Shown: positions 1-8,271 of the stretch, piece by piece
Layout of the letters: the number at the start of each line of letters is the position of its first letter
How positions within the stretch are numbered: position 1 is the stretch's first letter
Source: Merdimonas faecis
GTDB lineage: Bacteria > Bacillota > Clostridia > Lachnospirales > Lachnospiraceae
Length of the DNA stretch: 64,000 nucleotides
NCBI RefSeq assembly: GCF_001754075.1
Contig: NZ_MIEH01000015.1
Location: 1 to 64,000, forward strand
Reading direction: 5' to 3'
Translations under genes and position numbers: made by a program
The notes under the pieces: generated by a model
Database searches by the model: none
Seen by the model: only the letters and a program-made list of their open reading frames with translations
What the model was told of the DNA's origin: nothing

Positions 1-37
1 ATCACTCCCTCCTACTCGATTCATGAATGTTTTGTAC

Positions 38-775
38 TTAGATCGCTGCAAGTGTATGGACGGCATCTGAGGAGATGATCGTTTTGCAGTGCTCCTCCAG
101 AAATGCCAGGGTCGATCCGGAGGTTTTTTCCAGAGACCCGTATTCTGACAGCATATTGCAGATCCGGTTAAAATCAAGATCTGTATGTCCGGACTGTGAC
201 AGAGCCAGGATATATACGTTTTCGCCCTCGTCCTTATATAAGGTGTTGGAACCTGAGTACATGGTACTTAAGAGGCCGGCTGCCTTCTGCACGTTGTCAA
301 GCGTGGAGAAAGAGAACAGGCGAAGCGCGGGCCTTACGGAAGCCGTCTTTTCAACGGATGACTGTTCGCTGTCCTGAGGAGACATTTTTTCTTTCACCTT
401 ATCTAAAAGATCTAACAGTGCATCTGCCCCCTCCAGCTTGCTCGGCTGATTCTTCTGGAAATCTGTATCCGGACCGGAAGCCGGAGCAAACTTTGAAAAA
501 CGAGTGTCGAGTTCTTCCGGGTCCTCGACTTTAGTAATTATCAGCACGATCGAATCTGCGGAAGCTGGGATGGCTTCAATCATCAGCGGGATATCATCCG
601 CCTCAAATCCAAATTCGAAGGCTGCCTGTTGCATCATATCGCGGAAAAGTGACTTAGCTTTTTCGGTTCCATAAGCCAGTTCGCTGAGCTGAAGCTGGCG
701 GGCAGCAAGGTCTGCGCGCGTCAGAGTGCAGCGGATCTGATTGTCGCTTAATTTTTCAATCTTCATAATCATCAC
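38..775 (-). CDS. mecA: Adaptor protein MecA (ClpC adaptor)
   Basis: MecA-family adaptor, which in Bacillus delivers substrates to the ClpCP protease. The 245-residue product has the family's two-part layout: an N-terminal domain beginning MKIEKLSDNQIRCTLT for substrate binding, an acidic, Ser-rich linker around residues 90-150, and a C-terminal domain with the ALSQSGHTDLDFNRICN type signature for ClpC docking. The frame opens with M-M-I-M; the fourth codon (position 766) is the start that best matches the family, while an AAGGAAGTGAT ribosome-binding region also allows the first. It is monocistronic on the minus strand behind a good sigma-A promoter (789-817). Confident from overall sequence pattern. 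Confidence 0.9.
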   Translation of the reverse strand: MMIMKIEKLSDNQIRCTLTRADLAARQLQLSELAYGTEKAKSLFRDMMQQAAFEFGFEADDIPLMIEAIPASADSIVLIITKVEDPEELDTRFSKFAPASGPDTDFQKNQPSKLEGADALLDLLDKVKEKMSPQDSEQSSVEKTASVRPALRLFSFSTLDNVQKAAGLLSTMYSGSNTLYKDEGENVYILALSQSGHTDLDFNRICNMLSEYGSLEKTSGSTLAFLEEHCKTIISSDAVHTLAAI

Positions 776-1204
776 TTCCTTCTAATTTAGTATAGCACAG
801 CAGTCGAGAGATGTTAAATAAAATATATATAAAATAAAAAAAGGATATACCCCAAAAAGCACTTGCGCTCAGGAGCCGCATCGGATATAATAAACGATAC
901 TAGAAGATAGTTTTCCCTGATAGCTACGTTCTTAGAACAAAGGAGGGAGAATTTTAATCAATTCATTTCATTTCTCAATGTAAATTTCAGAATCTATCAG
1001 CAGTCAATCGAATAATGCCATTTCAGGCAAATTATCACATTTTTTAGAGAAATAAAAGAAAGGAAAATAATGCCAAAGCTGTCTTCTTAGTACGCTTTAG
1101 CTGCGTCATATCTTAAGTGGGAACGTATCATAGACCTTTTTTCTGGCATGGGATATGTATTTGCAGCCGTAGCTATCATCCGGCATTAGAAGAGGGATCA
1201 AGAT
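776..1204. other. Intergenic region, no gene recognised
   Basis: About 430 bp between mecA and the next gene. Apart from the mecA promoter I see AT-rich sequence, an orphan AAAGGAGGGA ribosome-binding-like string near 940 with no sensible reading frame behind it, and only frames shorter than 15 codons. No convincing riboswitch or repeat. Confidence 0.4.
789..817 (-). promoter_or_regulatory. Sigma-A promoter of mecA
   Basis: Read on the minus strand: -35 TTAACA (812-817), 17-bp spacer, -10 TATACT (789-794) preceded by an extended-minus-10 TGC. It lies just upstream of the mecA ribosome-binding site. Confidence 0.75.
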
Positions 1205-1417
1205 ATGTCCGAGAAAGAAGAACTCCGGGCGATGTTCCAGGAATTGACAGAGTACGAGAAACAGAAGGTAGGCCTTGGAATTGACGGCCTGCCGGCAAGT
1301 CCCATGCAGATCGTACAGGCTCATCTCATGTGCGAGGACACGGTTTATATGAGGGATTATGTGCTGAATGAAGAGGGAGATATCAAGGCGCTGTGGTTTA
1401 CCCGTGTGGAACTGTAA
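1205..1417 (+). CDS. Small conserved-looking protein of unknown function (70 aa)
   Basis: I do not recognise the family. The 70-residue product (MSEKEELRAMFQELTEYEKQ...) is acidic, soluble, with an amphipathic helical first half (residues 2-25) and no membrane segment or cysteine cluster. ATG follows AGAAGAGGGA at good spacing. The reading frame has the codon use of its neighbours, and no overlapping frame on either strand looks better, so I take it as a real small gene. It stands alone between mecA and the GH18 gene, both of which have their own promoters. Confidence 0.6.
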   Translation: MSEKEELRAMFQELTEYEKQKVGLGIDGLPASPMQIVQAHLMCEDTVYMRDYVLNEEGDIKALWFTRVEL

Positions 1418-1481
1418 ACAAAAAGGAACGAAAACACCCTGCAGATCATATCAGATGGTCTAAAAATTGTCGAAATAATTA

Positions 1482-1510
1482 ATGACGTAGGTCCGCCCTT
1501 TTGCTATAAT
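1482..1510 (+). promoter_or_regulatory. Sigma-A promoter of the GH18 gene
   Basis: -35 ATGACG (1482-1487), 17-bp spacer, perfect -10 TATAAT (1505-1510), followed within 11 bp by AGGAGG (1521-1526) and the ATG at 1533. The predicted leader is only about 15 nt. Confidence 0.7.
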
Positions 1511-1532
1511 AAGGTCTAGTAGGAGGTGCAGC

Positions 1533-3506
1533 ATGGAAGAAAAAGAAAAAAACAGCCGCACGAGTTCGTCCCGTACGGGCAGCGCTGGCCGGGATGGTAT
1601 CAGGCAGCGCAGTGCTGCAAAAAGAAAAGCGGCAGCTGGGACAAAAGGATCCAGACGGCCGCCGAACCGACAGACTGAAAGGAGAAGGCCCGAGAGGGGA
1701 AGGCCTGAAGATAGAAGAGGCGAAGCCAGGAGACCGGTAAGGAAACCACAGTCGAAGCGAAGAAGAAAGAGAAATCTGGGCATTAAGATTGCTCTTTTGA
1801 TCATTTTAGTGATTGCGGCAGTTGTCGGTGCATTTTTGTGGAAACGTTACAGCCCTTCTGATGAAGAGTATGACAGGAATGCGTATTTTGGGATAGAACA
1901 GGAAGGGCAGCTGGCGATCACGGTGGACAATCAGGTTGTAGAGCCACTGGGAATGATTGCGGACGGAAAGGCATATATACAGTATGAGATAGTCCGGGAT
2001 CATATCAACAGCAGATTTTACTGGGATCCTAATGAAAATACCCTGCTGTATACTTTGCCGACCGATATGGTATCGGTGGAAGTGGGGAGCAAGGATTACT
2101 CGGTGTCCAATGAAAAGCAGAGCGAAGACTACGTTATTCTGAGAACGGACGGAAGCACAGCATATATTGCCCTGGATTTTATCCAGCAGTATACCAATAT
2201 AGACTATGAGGTGTATGATGACCCAAGCCGCGTGATGATCGTCACAGACTGGGGAGAGACCACTGTTGCCGAGGTTCGCCGCAATACGCAGGTACGCTAT
2301 CAGGGCGGGGTAAAGAGTCCGATCCTGACACAGATCAGCAAAGGCGATGAGGTGACCATCGTAGAGCGGGAAGAGAACTGGAAGAAGGTCCGCACCAAAG
2401 ACGGATTTATCGGCTATGTGAAGAACAGTGCGCTCCGGGATGAAGAGACAAAAGAGATTTCCAGAGACTTTGAGGAGCAGGAGTTTACGAATATTTCCAA
2501 GGACTATACGATCAATATGGTCTGGCATAATGTGACCAACAGCGATGCCAATTCGGGTGTGCTGGAAATGATCGCACAGACCAAGGGACTTACGACGATC
2601 GCTCCCACCTGGTTCCATGTGGCGGATACGGATGCGAATCTGACATCCATCGCATCAACAGAATATGTCAATTATGCACATCAGTCCAACATTGAAGTAT
2701 GGGCTGCGATCCGGGATTTTGACGGCGGGATTGATTCCTATGAAGAATCTTATGAAGTTTTGAGCCATACGTCAAAGAGGACCAAGCTGATCAATCAGCT
2801 CATCTCGGAAGCGCTCAGAGTGGGTATCGACGGGATTAATGTCGATTTTGAAAGGATATCGGAGGACTGCGGAGAGCATTTCATCCAGTTTATCCGGGAG
2901 TTGTCTGTCAGATGCCGGCAGAACGGGCTGGTCCTGTCTGTAGACAACTATGTTCCAATGGGATACAACATGCAGTACGACCGGAAAGAGCAGGGAATCG
3001 TGGCAGATTATGTAGTGATCATGGGCTATGACGAGCATTATGCGGGGTCACCGGAAGCGGGACCGGTATCGTCCTATGATTTCGTTAAGAACGGGATCGA
3101 AGCCACCCTGGAAGAAGTGCCGGCAGAAAAGGTAATCAGCGGAATCCCCTTCTTTACCAGATTATGGCAGGAGACGCCAAAGACGGAAGAGGAGATCGCG
3201 GCGGCAGCCGGAACGGATGAAGCTGAGTATACGACCAACGTGACCAGCGAGGCGCTGGGCATGACTGCGGCGGCAGACACGGTAGCACAGGCCGGAGTAA
3301 CAGCGACCTGGGATGAAGACGCACAGCAGAACTATGCGACCTGGGAAGTGGAAGGCGTGACCTACAAGATCTGGCTTGAGGACGCCGAGTCCATAGAGCC
3401 GAAGCTTAAGCTCATGAAGGAAAACGGGCTTGCAGGTACGGCGGCATGGGCGTTGGGACAGGAAAGTTCGGATATCTGGACTCTGATCCAACAGTATGTA
3501 AATTAA
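1533..3506 (+). CDS. Membrane-anchored SH3 / glycoside hydrolase family 18 protein
   Basis: A 657-residue type II membrane protein likely to act on peptidoglycan or another beta-1,4-GlcNAc polymer outside the cell. Order: extremely basic, disordered cytoplasmic tail (1-80, Arg/Lys/Ser-rich); one transmembrane helix (about 83-103); a domain resembling copper-amine-oxidase N-terminal repeats (about 120-245); a bacterial SH3 domain (about 250-303); and a GH18 domain (about 325-657). The GH18 catalytic motif is intact as DGINVDFE, with the acid Glu at residue 440, so it should be active. This architecture is typical of YaaH/YdhD-like GH18 proteins of spore formers. The polybasic tail could bind nucleic acid or phospholipid (inference). 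Own promoter at 1482-1510; followed by a terminator-like hairpin before cwlD. Confidence 0.9.
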   Translation: MEEKEKNSRTSSSRTGSAGRDGIRQRSAAKRKAAAGTKGSRRPPNRQTERRRPERGRPEDRRGEARRPVRKPQSKRRRKRNLGIKIALLIILVIAAVVGAFLWKRYSPSDEEYDRNAYFGIEQEGQLAITVDNQVVEPLGMIADGKAYIQYEIVRDHINSRFYWDPNENTLLYTLPTDMVSVEVGSKDYSVSNEKQSEDYVILRTDGSTAYIALDFIQQYTNIDYEVYDDPSRVMIVTDWGETTVAEVRRNTQVRYQGGVKSPILTQISKGDEVTIVEREENWKKVRTKDGFIGYVKNSALRDEETKEISRDFEEQEFTNISKDYTINMVWHNVTNSDANSGVLEMIAQTKGLTTIAPTWFHVADTDANLTSIASTEYVNYAHQSNIEVWAAIRDFDGGIDSYEESYEVLSHTSKRTKLINQLISEALRVGIDGINVDFERISEDCGEHFIQFIRELSVRCRQNGLVLSVDNYVPMGYNMQYDRKEQGIVADYVVIMGYDEHYAGSPEAGPVSSYDFVKNGIEATLEEVPAEKVISGIPFFTRLWQETPKTEEEIAAAAGTDEAEYTTNVTSEALGMTAAADTVAQAGVTATWDEDAQQNYATWEVEGVTYKIWLEDAESIEPKLKLMKENGLAGTAAWALGQESSDIWTLIQQYVN

Positions 3507-3512
3507 ATATAG

Positions 3513-3564
3513 AATACCTCCTGTGGTCATATATTTATAATAAAAATGACTTACAGGAGGTATT
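3513..3564 (+). promoter_or_regulatory. Terminator hairpin enclosing a TATAAT box and masking the cwlD ribosome-binding site
   Basis: Perfect 12-bp arms AATACCTCCTGT (3513-3524) and ACAGGAGGTATT (3553-3564), extended inward by GTCAT/ATGAC (3526-3530/3546-3550) and followed by a T7 tract, make a good intrinsic terminator for the GH18 gene. The right arm is also the ribosome-binding site of cwlD, and the loop holds TATAAT (3536-3541). Read-through RNA would have the site masked, whereas RNA started inside the loop would not. Confidence 0.6.
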
Positions 3565-3567
3565 TTT

Positions 3568-4263
3568 TTGCAAAAAATCATAAGGCTTGCGCTGATGCTC
3601 CTTCTCCTTGCAGCTCTGGCCCTGGCAAACACGAGGCTTTCCGAGCAGACGGCTGAATCAGTGCAGTCGTCGACAAAAGCGGATGAAAAAGAGAGAAAGG
3701 TGGTCATCGACGCCGGCCATGGGGGAAAGGACCCGGGGAAGGTGGGAGAAGGCGGGATCCTGGAAAAGGATCTGAATCTGCAGATTGCGAAAAAAACGGG
3801 AGAAGAACTCCAGAAAACCGGTGTCCAGGTCATCTATACCCGCACGGAGGATGAGGAACTTGGAGAAGGGGAGGAGGGCGGCAGGAAGCTTGCGGATATG
3901 GAGGCGAGGACCGAACTGATCAACCGGACGAGACCGGATCTGACGGTAAGCATTCATCAGAACAGCTATACGGATCCGTCCGTGAGGGGAATCCAGGTCT
4001 TCTATTATTCCGGATCGCAGGAGGGAGAATGGATGGCCCGGCAGATGGAACGGGTGTTTGCAGGGGTGGAGAAAGGACGGATCAGGGAGTCAAAAGCCAA
4101 TGGAGACTACTATCTCCTGAAACGGACAGAGGTACCGACGCTGATCGTGGAGTGTGGTTTCTTGAGCTGTCCGGAAGAGCTGGATCTTCTGACAGATGAA
4201 TCCTACCAGCAGGAGCTTGCACACGCCATTGCAGAGGGAATCCTGGCTTGTGTGGGAGATTAG
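3568..4263 (+). CDS. cwlD: N-acetylmuramoyl-L-alanine amidase, CwlD family
   Basis: Zinc amidase of the Amidase_3 family. In spore formers CwlD removes peptide side chains from peptidoglycan as the first step of muramic-delta-lactam formation in the spore cortex. The 231-residue product starts with a signal peptide/anchor (about 5-20), then the catalytic domain (about 43-228). Zinc ligands H51 (DAGHGG), E66 and H130 (SIHQNS) and the catalytic E195 (IVECGFLS) are all present. The start is TTG at 3568, chosen because AGGAGG lies 7 bases upstream. The ribosome-binding site forms one arm of a hairpin (3513-3564), so expression is probably insulated from the gene upstream. Confidence 0.9.
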   Translation: MQKIIRLALMLLLLAALALANTRLSEQTAESVQSSTKADEKERKVVIDAGHGGKDPGKVGEGGILEKDLNLQIAKKTGEELQKTGVQVIYTRTEDEELGEGEEGGRKLADMEARTELINRTRPDLTVSIHQNSYTDPSVRGIQVFYYSGSQEGEWMARQMERVFAGVEKGRIRESKANGDYYLLKRTEVPTLIVECGFLSCPEELDLLTDESYQQELAHAIAEGILACVGD

Positions 4264-4276
4264 AGTGTAGTATAAT
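4248..4276 (+). promoter_or_regulatory. Possible promoter for a leaderless sua5 mRNA
   Basis: TTGTGT (4248-4253), 17-bp spacer, TATAAT (4271-4276). Transcription would begin at about 4283, on top of the ATG at 4284, and no ribosome-binding site precedes that ATG. Promoter-like by sequence; the leaderless mRNA is inferred. Confidence 0.4.
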
Positions 4277-4283
4277 GAGACAC

Positions 4284-5348
4284 ATGGAAACAAAAATACG
4301 AAAACTTAGAAAAAGTGAAGAATATCAAGAAGAAAACAGAAAAACACTGCAGGAAGCCGGAGATATCCTGAAGCGGGGAGGGCTGGTGGCCTTCCCTACA
4401 GAAACAGTCTACGGACTGGGTGCTGATGCGTTGAATGAAGAGGCGGCGAAAAAGATTTATGCGGCGAAGGGACGTCCATCAGATAATCCGCTGATCGTCC
4501 ATATTACGAATATGGCTGCTCTGGGAAAGATTGTCAGTCAGATCCCGGATGCGGCCAGGAAAGTGGCCGAAGCATACTGGCCCGGCCCGCTGACCATGAT
4601 TTTTGAGAAGACAAAGATCGTACCTTACGGCACGACCGGAGGGCTCGAAACCGTGGCTGTGAGGATGCCAAGCCATCCGGCGGCCCGCGCCGTGATTGAT
4701 GCGGGAGGAGGATATATTGCCGCACCCAGTGCCAATACTTCCGGAAGACCGAGTCCTACGAGAGCGGAACACGTGGCGGAGGATCTCGACGGACGAATTG
4801 AAATGATCGTGGACGGCGGTCCGGTAGAGATCGGAGTGGAATCCACGATCCTGGATATGACGGTCACCCCTCCAATGATCCTGCGGCCGGGAGCGGTGAC
4901 TCGTGAGATGCTGGAAGAGCTGATCGGCGAGGTGGCCGTGGACCAGACACTCCTGAAGGCAGACAGCAGGACCGCTCCGAAGGCTCCTGGCATGAAGTAC
5001 CGCCATTATGCACCAAAAGCGAATCTTGTGGTCGTGGAAGGAGAGGTAGAAAAGGTGACGGCCTGGATCAGAGAGACAGCCGCCACAAAACAGCAGGAAG
5101 GGAAAAGGGTAGGGATCATTGCCACAGAGGAGACAAAGGAGAGCTATCCTGACGGAGATGTGAAAGTGGCGGGAACGCGGGCTGACGAGGCGACCATCGC
5201 CAGCAGCCTGTACGGAATCCTGCGGGAGTTTGACGGGGACGGCGTGGACGAGATCTACAGTGAGGCATTTGCCTCCGGCGGCATCGGAGCGGCGGTTATG
5301 AACCGGCTTTTGAAGGCGGCAGGGCATCAGGTAATCCGGATTACATAA
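4284..5348 (+). CDS. L-threonylcarbamoyladenylate synthase (Sua5/YwlC)
   Basis: Makes threonylcarbamoyl-AMP from threonine, bicarbonate and ATP for the t6A37 modification of ANN-decoding tRNAs. The 354-residue product has the long Sua5 form: a YrdC domain (about residues 15-210, with the [17 protein letters not shown] and KGRPSDNPL signatures and the [11 protein letters not shown] loop) and a C-terminal Sua5 domain (about 220-354). I chose ATG 4284 (METKIRKL...). In-frame TTG 4248 and ATG 4275 would only add residues lying over the cwlD end and the promoter-like TATAAT. No Shine-Dalgarno precedes any of these, which is unusual here. Followed 16 bp later by upp. Confidence 0.88.
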   Translation: METKIRKLRKSEEYQEENRKTLQEAGDILKRGGLVAFPTETVYGLGADALNEEAAKKIYAAKGRPSDNPLIVHITNMAALGKIVSQIPDAARKVAEAYWPGPLTMIFEKTKIVPYGTTGGLETVAVRMPSHPAARAVIDAGGGYIAAPSANTSGRPSPTRAEHVAEDLDGRIEMIVDGGPVEIGVESTILDMTVTPPMILRPGAVTREMLEELIGEVAVDQTLLKADSRTAPKAPGMKYRHYAPKANLVVVEGEVEKVTAWIRETAATKQQEGKRVGIIATEETKESYPDGDVKVAGTRADEATIASSLYGILREFDGDGVDEIYSEAFASGGIGAAVMNRLLKAAGHQVIRIT

Positions 5349-5364
5349 GTGGGAGGAGAGTCAT

Positions 5365-5994
5365 ATGTCAAAAGTACAGGTAATGGATCATCCACTGATC
5401 CAGCATAAGATCAGCTACATCCGCAGAGAGGATGTGGGATCCAAGGAATTTCGGGAAATCGTCAGCGAGATCTCGGCGCTGATGTGTTATGAGGCAACCA
5501 GAGATCTGAAGCTTAAGGATGTGAAGATTCAGACTCCGATCTGCGAAATGACAGGGAAAGAACTAAGCGGCAAGAAGATGGCGGTGGTACCGATCCTGAG
5601 AGCCGGACTGGGGATGGTAGACGGCATTTTAAGTCTGATCCCGGCGGCAAAGGTAGGGCATATCGGACTGTACCGGGATCCTGAAACTTTTCAGCCGATA
5701 GAATATTTTTGCAAACTTCCGGCCGACTGCGAGGAGCGGGAGGTATTCGTGGTAGATCCTATGCTGGCCACAGGCGGATCCTGTGCGGCGGCTGTACAGC
5801 TTCTGAAAGAGAAAGGCGTCCGCCATATGCGGCTGATGTGCATCATCGCTGCGCCGGAGGGCGTGGAGCGGATGCAAAAGGAGCATCCGGATGTGGATCT
5901 GTATATCGGTGCATTGGATGAACGTCTGAATGAGCATAAATATATCGTGCCGGGACTGGGCGACGCGGGCGACCGCATTTTTGGTACGAAATAG
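5365..5994 (+). CDS. upp: Uracil phosphoribosyltransferase
   Basis: Pyrimidine salvage enzyme converting uracil and PRPP to UMP in the cytoplasm. The 209-residue length is standard for the family. The PRPP-binding segment [13 protein letters not shown] (about residues 128-140) and the C-terminal uracil-binding region [17 protein letters not shown] are intact. GGGAGGAG precedes ATG 5365. It lies between sua5 and a dCMP deaminase in one orientation with short gaps, so this is probably a small operon joining pyrimidine salvage with tRNA modification. Confidence 0.95.
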   Translation: MSKVQVMDHPLIQHKISYIRREDVGSKEFREIVSEISALMCYEATRDLKLKDVKIQTPICEMTGKELSGKKMAVVPILRAGLGMVDGILSLIPAAKVGHIGLYRDPETFQPIEYFCKLPADCEEREVFVVDPMLATGGSCAAAVQLLKEKGVRHMRLMCIIAAPEGVERMQKEHPDVDLYIGALDERLNEHKYIVPGLGDAGDRIFGTK

Positions 5995-6027
5995 AGCGGA
6001 AAGTGCAAAGAGGAAGGAGGAAGAGTC

Positions 6028-6516
6028 TTGGGAGCAAAGAGAAAAGATTATATCAGCTGGGATGAGTATTTTATGGGAGTTGCGATCCTGTCCGGCCTGC
6101 GGTCCAAGGATCCGAATACGCAGGTGGGATGCTGTATTGTAAGCCAGGATAATAAGATCCTGTCTATGGGCTACAATGGCCTTCCGACGGGCTGCTCGGA
6201 TGATGAATTTCCCTGGGTCAGGGAGGGCGATGATCCGCTGGAGACAAAATATGTATATACCGTTCACAGCGAGCTTAATGCTATCCTGAACTACCGGGGC
6301 GGAAGCCTGGAGGGGGCAAAGCTTTATGTATCTCTCTTTCCCTGTAATGAATGTGCGAAAGCCATTATTCAGAGCGGGATCAAGGAGGTCATTTACGACA
6401 GCAATAAATACGAAGACACTCCTTCCGTGCAGGCATCCATGCGGATGTTCGATGCGGCAGGCGTCAATTATCATCAATACCACCGCACGGAGCGGGAGAT
6501 CACAATACGGTTATAG
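6028..6516 (+). CDS. Deoxycytidylate (dCMP) deaminase
   Basis: Zinc-dependent deaminase of the CDA superfamily converting dCMP to dUMP, the precursor for thymidylate. The 162-residue product has the metal and proton-shuttle motifs HSELNAI (H80, E82) and PCNEC (C106, C109). The start is TTG 6028, with AGGAAGGAGG just upstream; an ATG-only search would miss the true N-terminus. It follows upp by 33 bp, fitting a pyrimidine nucleotide operon. Often named comEB in Bacillus. Confidence 0.92.
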   Translation: MGAKRKDYISWDEYFMGVAILSGLRSKDPNTQVGCCIVSQDNKILSMGYNGLPTGCSDDEFPWVREGDDPLETKYVYTVHSELNAILNYRGGSLEGAKLYVSLFPCNECAKAIIQSGIKEVIYDSNKYEDTPSVQASMRMFDAAGVNYHQYHRTEREITIRL

Positions 6517-6540
6517 GTGCGGTTAGGGACATAGGACAAC

Positions 6541-6587
6541 GCAGATGGGGACGTAGGCTTTTGCAAAAAGCCTACGTCCCCATCTGC
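6541..6587. repeat. GGGGACG palindrome, copy 1 (REP-like)
   Basis: Perfect 22-bp inverted repeat (6541-6562 and 6566-6587) with a GCA loop; each arm contains GATGGGGACGTAGGC. It overlaps the stop codon and last codons of the DUF2508 gene on the minus strand and could terminate both convergent transcripts. Two relatives lie at 56603-56644 and 57608-57655. The shape is that of REP sequences moved by RAYT-type (Y1) transposases, but no such transposase is in the window. Confidence 0.7.
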
Positions 6588-6817
6588 GTTTGTTTTGCCT
6601 CTCTGATCAGAAACTGGTACCTTTTCCACGCCGCATTTCCTCTGTAAATGCAGCAGTCGATCAGGTCCGGATCAGAGGCGCTCTGAAAATGATTATAAGC
6701 ATCATTCATCTCTCGTTTTGCCAGCTCGATCTCCTCGAGCAGGCCACTTGGCGGCGGGCAGGAGTAAGGGGTATCGTGATCTTTGTGTTCTGCCCGGCTG
6801 CGGTGAAATAGCTGCAT
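6572..6817 (-). CDS. DUF2508 family protein (YaaL-like)
   Basis: An 81-residue soluble helical protein. The LLEEIELAKREMNDAYNHF and YQFLIREAKQ segments match DUF2508 (Bacillus YaaL), whose function is unknown but whose gene usually neighbours bofA, as here (divergent, 120 bp apart). The last residues QTQMGT are encoded by the GGGGACG palindrome, so insertion of that repeat appears to have rewritten the extreme C-terminus. Family call from pattern; function unknown. Confidence 0.75.
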   Translation of the reverse strand: MQLFHRSRAEHKDHDTPYSCPPPSGLLEEIELAKREMNDAYNHFQSASDPDLIDCCIYRGNAAWKRYQFLIREAKQTQMGT

Positions 6818-6937
6818 AATGCCACCTCCGTTAGTCTTTTGATAATCTCTTGTTTAGCAATAGTATGTCGGGATTCCGGAATAAAATACCAGAATCCGGG
6901 ATATACATGGAATAAAGATGAAAGAGAGGGAAATTGT

Positions 6938-7147
6938 ATGGCGGAAAAAGGGGTTCGGATAATGGTAAACTTTTTTGTGCGGGTTGTAGTTGGGATAGCT
7001 TTAGTTTTCTTTGTAAATGAATTTATGTCTTTGCAGGGAGTGCCGGTGCAGGTTGGAATTAATCCCATTACTGTTTTGACATCAGGAATCCTTGGAGTTC
7101 CGGGGGTTGCGCTTTTATATGGCATTAGCTTTTACGGAATTCTGTGA
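6938..7147 (+). CDS. bofA: BofA family pro-sigma-K processing inhibitor homologue
   Basis: A 69-residue membrane protein with two hydrophobic helices (about 10-26 and 44-66) and the BofA-type C-terminus GINPITVLTSGILGVPGVALLYG. In Bacillus BofA holds the SpoIVFB protease inactive until pro-sigma-K is cleaved in the mother cell. Many clostridia keep BofA although their sigma-K lacks a pro-sequence, so the target here is uncertain. ATG 6938 is chosen because GAGAGGG lies 8 bases upstream; an upstream in-frame extension to 6839 has no ribosome-binding site. Confidence 0.8.
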   Translation: MAEKGVRIMVNFFVRVVVGIALVFFVNEFMSLQGVPVQVGINPITVLTSGILGVPGVALLYGISFYGIL

Positions 7148-7183
7148 GTCTTGCACAAAGATTTGCATTTTTTAAAATCGGGA

Positions 7184-7212
7184 TGGACAAGCAGACATCC
7201 CGGGAGTATAAT
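7184..7212 (+). promoter_or_regulatory. Promoter and structured leader of the Tad pilus operon
   Basis: -35 TGGACA (7184-7189), 17-bp spacer, -10 TATAAT (7207-7212). The predicted start site at about 7219 coincides with a perfect 9-bp hairpin (7218-7226/7233-7241), which would cap the 5' end of a leader of about 138 nt before the tadZ-like start codon. No known riboswitch motif recognised in the leader. Confidence 0.75.
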
Positions 7213-7356
7213 CGTCCTACAAGCTGAACTTCCAGCTTGTATCTGTTTGATTCTGATGATAGATTCGATTGATTCAACATTCAATGCCGTATCGGCAGAC
7301 ATTCAAAACAAGAGACGTTACAATATGACAGCTATGCTATTAAGGAGGGATCATAT

Positions 7357-8271
7357 GTGGGAAGCAGCTTTGTGATCTGTGATCAGGAAGAAGGCTATGC
7401 TGCCGCGCTGGCTGCGTTTCTGATGCAGAAAAAGGAACTGGCGTTTCAGATCCGGATCTGTACGGATGCGGATCAGGCGGAGGAAATGGAAAAGGACAGG
7501 CCGGCGGATATTCTGGTGATCACAGATGCCTGCCCCCGGGCCCGTCGAAAGAAATTTCATGCCGGAAACATTTTTGTATTGACAGAATCGGAGCACACAG
7601 AAGTAAATCCGGGAGAAACTCCCCTATATCGTTATCAGTCGGGAGAGACGCTTCTGGGAGAGATACTTCAGAACTGTGGTCAGGAGCTTAGAACAGCCGG
7701 AGAGATTTTTCTGCAGAAAAAGAAGCAAAGTGTGAGGGTGATCGGTGTTTATTCCCCGGTCCACCGTACAGGAAAAACAAGTTACGCGCTGCGGATTGGG
7801 CAGAAGATCGGAGTATCAGCGCATACGCTGTATCTGAATATGGAATTGTATGGAGGGGTTGGCGGACATTTTCCCGAAGAAGGGAGTACTATCGCAGATG
7901 CGTTGTACTATTCCAGGATGGAGGGGAAGGATCTGGGCTGGATGCTGACCGGGATGGTCAGCCATATGGGGCCTTTGGACTATCTGCTGCCGGCCAGGGT
8001 ATCTGAGGATATTAAGACAGTCCCGGCAAAGGACTGGGAACAGCTGCTCCGCCAGATTTTGACAGAGGGGATGTATGAGGCGGTGATTCTGGACCTGGAT
8101 GAGGGGATACAGGGTGTATACGGACTGCTCCGGATGTGTACAGAGATTCATGTGCCGGTGCTCCAGGATCGGATCGGAACTTCTAAAATGCTTCAGTTTG
8201 AAGAAGAGCTGCATCTGCTTGGATATGATGATGTCAGAAAGAAGCTTCAGAAAAAGGAGAGTCTGCGATGA
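7357..8271 (+). CDS. TadZ/CpaE-like pilus assembly ATPase
   Basis: First gene of the Flp/Tad pilus operon. The 304-residue protein looks like TadZ: an N-terminal receiver-like region without a clear phosphorylation site (about 1-115), then a MinD/ParA-like domain with a deviant Walker A (SPVHRTGKT, about residue 135) and Walker B-like AVILDLD. TadZ proteins place the pilus machine at a cell pole. Start is GTG 7357, eight bases after AAGGAGG; the ATG two bases earlier is out of frame and gives only six residues. Its end overlaps the next start (ATGA), indicating coupled translation. Confidence 0.75.
   Translation: MGSSFVICDQEEGYAAALAAFLMQKKELAFQIRICTDADQAEEMEKDRPADILVITDACPRARRKKFHAGNIFVLTESEHTEVNPGETPLYRYQSGETLLGEILQNCGQELRTAGEIFLQKKKQSVRVIGVYSPVHRTGKTSYALRIGQKIGVSAHTLYLNMELYGGVGGHFPEEGSTIADALYYSRMEGKDLGWMLTGMVSHMGPLDYLLPARVSEDIKTVPAKDWEQLLRQILTEGMYEAVILDLDEGIQGVYGLLRMCTEIHVPVLQDRIGTSKMLQFEEELHLLGYDDVRKKLQKKESLR

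Noticed and set aside
7355-7375. ATG at 7355 as the start of the TadZ-like gene
   Set aside because: It is out of frame and gives only six residues; GTG 7357 uses the same ribosome-binding site with normal spacing.
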